NCBI RefSeq assembly: GCF_040802235.1
Contig: NC_133167.1
Location: 40,236,001 to 40,300,000, forward strand
Source: Manis javanica
Taxonomy: Eukaryota; Chordata; Mammalia; Pholidota; Manidae
Length of the DNA: 64,000 bases
Direction: 5' to 3'
A model generated the notes under the pieces. It saw only the letters and a program-made list of their open reading frames with translations. It had not been told where the DNA came from and made no database searches. This document shows positions 52,801 to 61,800 of this stretch, piece after piece. Each line of letters opens with the position of its first letter. Position 1 is the stretch's first letter. Both the position numbers and the translations under genes were made by a program.

Positions 52801-55800
52801 ATTTCTTCTAGGTTTTCCAGCTTGTTGGCATATAGGTTTTCATAGTAGTCTTTAATAATTCTTTGTATTTCTGTGGAGTCTGTCATGATTTTTCCATTCT
52901 CATTTCTGATTATGTTGATTTGTGTTGATTCTCTTTTTCTCTTAATAAGTTTGGCTAGAGGCTTATCTATTTTCTTTATTTTCTCAAAGAACCAGCTCTT
53001 GGTTTCGTTGATTTTTGCTATTGTTTTATTCTTCTCAATTTTGTTTATTTCTTCTCTGATCTTTATTATGTCCCTCCTTCTGCTGACTTTAGGCCTCATT
53101 TGTTCTTCTTTTTCCAGTTGCGATAATTGTGATGTTAGACTATTCATTTGGGATTGTTCTTCCTTCTTCAAGTGTGCCTGGATTGCTATATACTTTCCTC
53201 TTAAGACTGCTTTCGCTGCGTCCCACAGAAGTTGGGGCTTTGTGTTGTTGTTGTCATTTGTTTCTGTATATTCCTTGATATCTATTTTGATTTGTTCATT
53301 GATCCATTGATTATTTAGTAGCATGTTGTTAAGCCTCCATGTGTTTGTGAGCCTTTTTGTTTTCTTTGTAGAATTTATTTCTACTTTCATACCTTTGTGG
53401 TCTGAAAAATTGGTTGGTAGAATTTCAATATTTTGGAATTTACTGAGGCTCTTTTTGTGAGCTAGTATGTGGTCTATTCTGGAGAATGTTCCATGTGCAC
53501 TTGAGATGAATGTATATCCTGTTGCTTTTGGATGTAGAGTTCTATAGATGTCTATTAGGTCCATCTGTTCTAGTGTGTTGTTCAGTGCCTGTGTGTCCTT
53601 ACTTATTTTCTGCCCAGTGGATCTATCCTTTGGGGTGAGTGGTGTGTTGAAGTCTCCTAAAATGAATGCATTGCAGTCTATTTCCCTCTTTAGTTCTGTT
53701 AGTATTTGTTTCACATATGCTGGTGCTCCTGTATTGGGTGCATATATATTTAGAATGGTTACATCCTCTTGTTGGACTGACCCCTTTATCATTACGTAAT
53801 GTCCTTCTTTATCTCTTGTTACTTTCTTTGTTTTGAAGTCTATTTTGTCTGATATTAGTACTGCAACCCCTGCTTTCTTCTCACTGTTGTTTGCCTGAAA
53901 TATGTTTTTCCATCCCTTGACTTTTAGTCTGTGCTTGTCTTTGGGTTTGAGGTGAGTTTCTTGTAAGCAGCATATAGATGGCTCTTGCTTTTTTATCCAT
54001 TCTATTACTCTGTGTCGTTTGATTGGTGCATTAAGTCCATTTACATTTAGGGTGACTATTGAGAAATATGTACTTATTGCCAGTGCAGGCTTTGGATTTG
54101 TGGTTACCAAAGGTTCAAGGTTAGCTTCTTTAGTATCTTACTGCCTAACTTAGCTCGCTTATTGAGCTGTTATATACACTGTCTGGAGATTCTTTTCTTC
54201 TCTCCCTTCTTATTCCTCCTCCTCCATTCTTCATATGTTGTGTTTTGTTCTGTCCTCTTTTAGGAGTACTCCCATCTAGAGCAGTCCCTGTAGGATGCCC
54301 TGTAGAGGTGGTTTGTGGGTAGCAAATTCCCTCAGCTTTTGCTTGTCTGGGAATTGTTTAATCCCGCCATCATATTTAAATGATAGTCGTGCTGGATACA
54401 GTATCCTTGGTTCAAAGCCCTTCTGTTTCATTGCATTAAGTATATCATGCCATTCTCTTCTGGCCTGTAGGGTTTCTGTCGAGAAGTCTGATGTTAGCCT
54501 GATGGGTTTTCCTTTATAGGTGACCTTTTTCTCTCTAGCTGCCTTTAAAACTCTTCCCTTGTCCTTGATCCTTGCCATTTTAATTACTGTGTGTCTTGGT
54601 GTTGTCCTCCTTGGATCCTTTCTGTTGGGGGTTCTGTGTAATTCCATGGTCTGTTCGATTATTTCCTCCCCCAGTTTGGGGAAGTTTTCAGCAATTATTT
54701 CTTCAAAGAGACTTTCTATCCCTTTTCCTCTTTCTTCTTCTGGTACCCCTATAATACGAATATTATTCCTTTTGGCTTGGTCACATAGTTCTCTTAGTGT
54801 TGTTTCATTCCTGGAGATCCTTTTATCTCTCTCTATGTCAGCTTCTATATGTTCCTGTTCTCTGGTTTCTATTCCTTCAATGGCCTCTTGCATCTTATCC
54901 ATTCTGCTTATAAATCCTTCCAGGGATTGTTTCACTTCTGTGATCTCCTTCCTGACATCTGTGATCTCCCTCCGGACTTCATCCCATTGCTCTTGCATTT
55001 TTCTCTGCATCTCTGTCAGCATGTTCATGATTTTTATTTTGAATTCTTTTTCAGGAGGACTGGTTAAGTCTGTCTCCTTCTCAGGTGTTGTCTCTGCTTT
55101 GTCTGCCTGTAGTTTTGCCTTTTCATGGTGATAGAGATAGTTTGCAGAGCTGGTACGAGTGACCGCTGGAAGAACTTCCCTTCTTGTTGGTTTGTGGCCT
55201 TCCTGTCCTGGGAGAATAGCGACCTCTAGTGGCTTTTGCTTGTCAGCTGTGCACAGACAGGGCTTCTGCTACCTGCCCATTTGCTATGGAGTTTATCTCC
55301 GCTGTTGCTGTGAGCGTGGCCTGGCTGGGGCTGCTCCTCCAAAATGGTGGAGCCCCATTGGAGGGGGAGCGGCTGGGAGGCTACTTATCTCCGTAAGGGG
55401 CCTCTGTGCTCCCTGTTGCCCAGGGGGTTAGAGTGCCCAGAGATCCCCAGATTCCCTGCCTCTGGTCTAAGTGTCCTGTCCTGCCCCTTTAAGACTTCCA
55501 AAAAGCACTCTCCAAACCAAAACAACATCAGCAACAATGAGAGAGGAAACAGAAAAAAAAAAAAAAAAAAGGAAAAAACGCGATTTTTTTTGTCCTCAGG
55601 CACCGGTCCCAGGCACCCGCTCACTGGTCCTGCTGCCCTGCCTCCCTAGCACCGGGGTCCCTGTCCCTTCAAGAGTTCCAAAAAGCACCTGCCAAAAAGA
55701 AAAAAAAAAAAAGGGAAAAACACGCGATATTGTTTGTCCTCAGGCGCCGGTCCCAGGCACCCACCCACCGGTCCTGCCGCCCTGCCTCCCTAGCACTGGG

Positions 55801-58800
55801 GTCTCCGTCCCTCCAAGGCCTCCAAAAAACACTCGCCAAAAAGAAGGTAGAAACGCGCGACCCTCTCCATCCCCAGGTGTCGGTCCCAGGCACCTGCTCA
55901 CTGGCCCTGCCGCCTTGCCTCCCTGGCACTGGGGTCCCTGTCCCCCTAAGGCCTCCAAAAAGCACTTGCAAAAAAGAAAAAAAAAATGGGAGAAACGCGC
56001 GATTTTCTTTGTCCTCAGCCACCAGTCCCAGGCACCCGCCCATCAGTCTTGCTGCCCTGCCTCCCTGGTATTGGGGTCCCCGTCCCTCCAAGGCTTCCAA
56101 AAAGCACTCGCCAAAAAGAGAAAAAAAAAAAGGGGAAAAACGCGCGATTTTGTCCATCCTCAGGCGCCGGTCTCAGGCACCTACCCACCGGTCCCGCAGG
56201 GAAAAACGCGCGATATTCTTTGTCCTCAGGCGCCGGTCCCAGGCACCCGCTCACCGGTCCAGCCGCCCTGCCTCCCTAGCTCTGGGGTCCCTGTCCCTTT
56301 AAGGCTTCCAAAAAGCACTCGCCAAAAAAAAAAACCGCTCCGGTCTCTTTCCTCCCGCCGGGAGCCGGGTGGAGGGGCGCTCGGGTCCCGCCGGGCTGGG
56401 GCTTGTATCTTACCCCCTTCGCAAGGCGCTGGGTTCTTGCAGGTGTGGATGTGGTCTGGATGTTGTCCTGTGTCCTCTGGTCTCTATTTTAGGAAGAGTT
56501 TTCTGTTATATTTTCATAGATCTATGTGTTTTTGGGAGGAGATTTCCACTGCTCTACTCACGCCGCCATCCTGGCTCCGCCTTGAAATCACGAATATTCT
56601 TAATGGCATCCAGAATGGTGAATCTTTTCCAGAAGGTTTTCACTCTACTTTGCCCATTTCCATGAGAGGAACTACTATCTCTAGCAGTTATAGCCTTACA
56701 AAATGTATTTCTTCAATAATAAGACTTACGAGTTGAAATTAGTCCTTGATCGCTGAGCTGCAGAATAGATGTTGTGTTAGCAGGTATGAAAACAACATTA
56801 ATCTCATTGTGTATCTCTATCAGAGCTCTTGAGTGATCTGGTGCATTATCAAAGAGCAGTAATATTTTGAAAGGAATCTTTTTCTGAGCAGTAAGTTTCA
56901 AAAATGGGCTTAATATATTCAGTAAGGTATATATAGATGTGCTGTCATCTAGGCTTTATTATTCCATATTTAGAACACAGGCAGAGTAGATTTAGCATGA
57001 TTCTTAAGGAAGGGCCCTAGGATTTTCAGAATGGTGAGTGAGTACTGCCTTAAACTTAAAGTCATCCATTGCATTAGCTCCTAACAAGAGAGTCAGCCTG
57101 ACCTTGAACTTTGAAGCCAGTCATTGACTTATCCTCTCTAACTATGAAAGTCCTAGATGGCATCCTCTCCTAGTAAAAAGTTTTTTTCATCTACACTGAA
57201 AATCTGTCATTTAGTGTAGCCACCTTCATTAATTGTCTGAGCTAGATCTTCTGGATAACTTGCTGCAGCTTCTACACCAGCACTTAATGCCTCACCTTGT
57301 GTTTTTAATGTTATCGAGATGGCTTTCCTTAAAATTTCCAACTTTCCTTCTGCAACTTCCTCACCTCTCTCACCCTTCACAGAATTAAAGAGAGTTAGGG
57401 TCTTGCTCTGGATTATGGTTTTGGCTTACGGAATGTTGTGGCTAACCAATCTAGACCACTAAAACTTTCTCAGTATCAACAATAAGAATACACACAATAT
57501 GTATCAATTACGTTCACCATCTTATAGGAGAGCAGTTCATGAAGCCCCAAAACAATTACAGTAACAACATAAAAAAATCACTAATCACAGATCACCATAA
57601 TAAGTATCATCAAAATAATGGAAAAGTTTGAAATATTGCAAGAACTACCAAAACATGACACAGAGACACATACACAAATGCTTTTAGAAAAATGGTGCTA
57701 ATAGACTTGCTCAACACAGGGTTGCCACAAACCTTCAATTTGTAAAAATCACATTATCTATGAAGTGCAATAAAACTAGGTATGCCTATACTCTAATTAG
57801 GTATTTACTTATTAAGTAAACTACATTTTAACAAAAGTAGAATAATGAACTACAGGTGGACTTTCATACAAATAGAAAAAATATTCAGAGGCAAGTAACT
57901 GAAAATAACAATCGACAATTAATACATGATCAAGGAGGCAAGAATACAAATGGGAAAAAGAGTCTTTTCAATAAATGATGCTGAGAAAACGATGTTGGGA
58001 CAGCTACATGCAAGAGAATGAAAGTGGATCACTGTCTTATGCCATTCACAAAAATAAATTTAAAGAGGATTGAAGACCTAAACATAAAACCTGAAACCAC
58101 AAAACCCCTAGAAGAAAACATAGGCAGTAAATTCCTGAACATCACCATTTGCAATTCTTTTCTGGATAAGTCTCCCAAAGCAAGGGAAACAAAAGCAAAA
58201 ATAAACAAGTGAGACTACATCAAACTAAAAAGCTTCTGCATGGCAAAGGAAACCATCAACAAAGTGAAAAGGCAACCTACTGCATGAAAGAATATATTTG
58301 CAAATATCTGATTAGAGACTAATATGCAAAATACATTAAGAATTCATATAACTCAACACTAAAAAAACAAATAATCTGAATAAAAAATGGGCAGTGCACC
58401 TGTCTATTCAGATAGATATTTTTCCAAAGAAAACAAACAGATAGCCAACAGATACATGAAAAGATGCTCAACATCACTAATCATTGGGGAAATGCAAATC
58501 AAAACCACAATGAAATCTCACACCAGAGTGCCTAACATCAACAAGATAAGAAGTAACAAGTGTTGGCAAGATGTAGAGAAAATGGAACATCTGTGCCTTG
58601 CTGGTGGAATTGCAAATTGGTGCAGCCTTTATGGAAAGTAGTATGGAGGTTTCTCAAAAAACTACAAATAGAAATGCCATATGACCCAGCAAATTCCACC
58701 CGTAGAAAATCAAATCACTAATCTGAAAAGATACATGAACTCCTATGTTTACAGAAGCATTATTTACAATAGCCAAAAGATGAACAATCTCAATGTCCTT

Positions 58801-61800
58801 TGACAGAAAATAGACACAAAAGATGTAGTACATGTATACACAGTGGAATATTACTCAGCCATAAAAAAGAATGAAATCTTGCCATTTGCAACAACATGGC
58901 TGGACCTAGCAGGTAGTTACGCTAAGTGAAATAAGTCAGACAGAGAAAGATAAAATGCCATATGATCTCACTTTTATGTAGAATCCAAAAAACAAATGAA
59001 AAAAACTAAAATAGACTCTTAAACAGAGAACAGGTTACCATAGGGGAAGGTGAGGAAATAGGTGAATGAGGTGAAGAAAAAAAAGTAAGAATGTTTGATA
59101 TCTTGATTTGGGCAATAGTTACATGAGTGTATACACATATCAAAATTCATTAAGCAGTACACTAAGATTATGCTTTTATTATATGTACCTCAATATTACA
59201 AAAAAATTTTTTTAATCTAAGTATGACTTTTTAGTTTACCATTTGAGTTCTCATTTCATTACCAGGCAGATAACTTCTATGCCACTAAGAATGTGTTTTG
59301 ATTGATGCACAATTCCAAGGGCTTAGGACTGAAGCTAGTCGTTACTTTTTCAGCACAGCATAAGAATACTACAGAGGTGGGAATGATATTTTAAATTTAT
59401 GTATTTAGCTTCAGTCATATAGGAGCTGTATGAGCTAAGATTTTTACTTCAACTTTTAAGGAAGAAGAAGAGCAATGTTCCAAGATATGATGATCCAACT
59501 ACTGAAATCCTACCAGAGCATAAGACAATGAGAAACTACATAAATAGCTCAGATAGTTACATAAATTTTTCCTTAAGATACAAATAGGGCAATGAATAAA
59601 ATCAATCCTTTTATTGAACTATATTTATAAAATCTACTCTAGGGCCAAGGTATTATGCTAAGCCCTCAAAGAAAATGATGAATCAAGCATAGTCTCTAGC
59701 CTCATGGAGCTCAAATAAAATCTTAAGAAATCTTTTAAGAATATGAAAACGAAGCTGAAAAGAAACAAAAAACGTTGTGATATATCTCTGCTCTCCACTG
59801 CTGGCAAAATACTTATGTGACTTCTGTATCAGTTACCTGTGCTTCTCAGAAAAATAACATGGCATTATAAAGCAAGGTAACATTATAAAGCACAGTTACC
59901 TGTGCTTCTCAGAAAAATAACATGGCATTATAAAACAAGCTGGCAAATGCTCAAGATCCAAACCACTTTTGAAATGGGTTTTTGTAGTTACTAAGGGAAC
60001 CCATCTTCAAAGATAGCTCTTATGAATATTACCAATATTGCACACTACTTACACTTTAGTGTACGGAGAATTCTGACTCATTCATGAACAGATTGAATAC
60101 AGTATTATTCAAGCCTACCCTAAAACACCATGTTGATATAACCTAAAAGTATCAAAAGAACAATTTTAAATCATCTAGTAAATATTCTTAACTAGTTACA
60201 AAAATAGTACTGTAAATCTTAGAAAAAGTCACTCAGAAATTGTTGACTAATGTCTGAAGTACACAGAAAAGAAAAAGCTACTTGATCATAAAATTCATAG
60301 ACCTTAACGAAAACCTATCTACAGTAAAAAATGATACCCTCAATGGCTGCTAATTCATTAGGTAAAAACCTTAGTTAGGAACTTTATAAGGTGTGAGTCA
60401 TGCTAATATCACCTGAGTCCATTGATAAGTCATTCTGTCACTACAAGTAGAGCAACCAGATACCAAATACTTTCTGAAGTGAATATACAGCTTTACTTGT
60501 AAAACATTCTTACCAAAAAAATTAATCTGACTCGAATGAGGATTCTAGATCTAACTACCAGATTGCAGAAAACGTAAAAAACAGAAATACATGTTTAAAG
60601 TTATTGTAATACAGTCAAACCCAGAATGTGGGAAATTCTGTAGAAAATAAAACTCCCTTTCTTGAAACAAATGGCATTGGGGAGTAATGGAGGATAGGCT
60701 GTTTTATAAAAGAGACTTAAGATCCATGAATCAAATGCAATGTATGTACTTTTTGGACTCTGATTCAAATAAATCCACTTAAAATTTAATTAAACAGAGG
60801 AAAACTGAACATGGACTGTATACCATATGATATTAAAGAATCAGTAATTAATTTTGCTGGATGAAATAATGGTTTGGTAATGTGCAAAATTTTTATCTGT
60901 TAGAAAAATATATTGATGTTTTTATGGATGAAATGATAAAATGCCTAGAATTTGTTTTAAAAATGTCAGAAAAATATAAATGAAGTAGGAATGGCAGTGC
61001 TGATAACCATTAAAGCTGGGTGACAGTTATACGAGAATTCATTATCATATTCTCTCTCTACTGTTACGTTTGAAAAATTCTATTTAAAAAAATTGAAAAG
61101 ATTTTTTAAAAATTCACATGACCTTATGTTAATTAATACCCATGAGCCTTGATTACTAAAAGGAATCCCCCAATAAGCCAAATAGATAATTTGCACTTTG
61201 GCAAGGATTTTTCTCAATATTAATCTTGATGATCTGATTTGGAATTTAGTATTACGGGAGTGAATACTTGAAACCATCATTTTTGGAGCTAGATTCTCTT
61301 GGGATAAACTGTCCATCCAGATTTTAGGCTGAGAGATGCTAGTTTCTATATGAGATGCAAAACTCTGATAATCCCACTAAAATTAGTACTAATACCTTGC
61401 CCACAATGCCTATCTACCTTTTCTAAGGAGTTTTCTATATATCAAATGGCAGTATCTACCAACTAAGTAATATATTAGACCCTAGCTCTAAAAAATACAA
61501 ATAAAAGGGAGAAGAGGGAACTTAAAGTATGAAATAGTCAAGTATAAAGTGAAATATATCCTAGAACATGCCAAAAAAAAATCAGAAGAGAGGGAAAAGA
61601 ATACAAATTGGGAAACAAACTCCTGAAAGCAAGAAATGCTGGCAAATTATTATTATTTAAACATTCCAAATATAAAAAAAGCATGCTATAGCTTTTTTTA
61701 CAATACCTAGCTTAATAAGTACTCATTGAAAAGAAATATATAAAATCATCACTCTGATACTATAACTCTAGATGACACTGTGACAAAAATACTACACTAT

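Larger units (their letters stand above)
48091..56584 (-). mobile_element. L1-env-LTR chimeric retrotransposon, 8.5 kb
   Basis: Reading on the minus strand: 5' end with a YY1-like GGATGGCGGC; monomeric 5' UTR; ORF1; ORF2; L1 3' UTR with A-tract (49932-49968); a 143-bp module ending in a second A-tract (49769-49786); a retroviral env 3' part; polypurine tract; U3-R; then A10-TGCT-A12. One 17-bp TSD encloses everything, which indicates a single target-primed insertion. Both L1 ORFs are broken, so the copy is dead. Alternatively the env-LTR part could have inserted later into the L1 A-tail, but no separate TSD is evident. Confidence 0.85.
47272..57788 (-). mobile_element. Tigger1-like DNA transposon (Tc1/mariner, pogo type), split by a retrotransposon
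   Basis: The left end TAGGCAGACCTCAGACATAT and right end AAAACTAGGTATGCCTA are inverted terminal repeats of the Tigger1 type, with TA next to the right end. Between them are 820 bp (47272-48092) and 1187 bp (56602-57788) of Tigger1 sequence. The 8.5-kb L1 chimera separates them. The element predates the L1 and is itself degraded. Tigger1 is old and shared widely among eutherians. Confidence 0.92.

Noticed and set aside
54520..55131. 203-codon plus-strand open frame
   Set aside because: Antisense shadow of L1 ORF1. The hydrophobic composition is what a reversed charged coiled coil gives.
55471..56736. 421-codon plus-strand open frame with repeated proline-rich segments
   Set aside because: It is the antisense of the L1 5' UTR monomer array. 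The repeats in the protein simply mirror the DNA repeats, and no gene structure supports it.
47272..57788. Tigger1 transposase as a domesticated gene
   Set aside because: The coding sequence is fragmented by stops and by an 8.5-kb insertion, so no intact DDE protein is possible.
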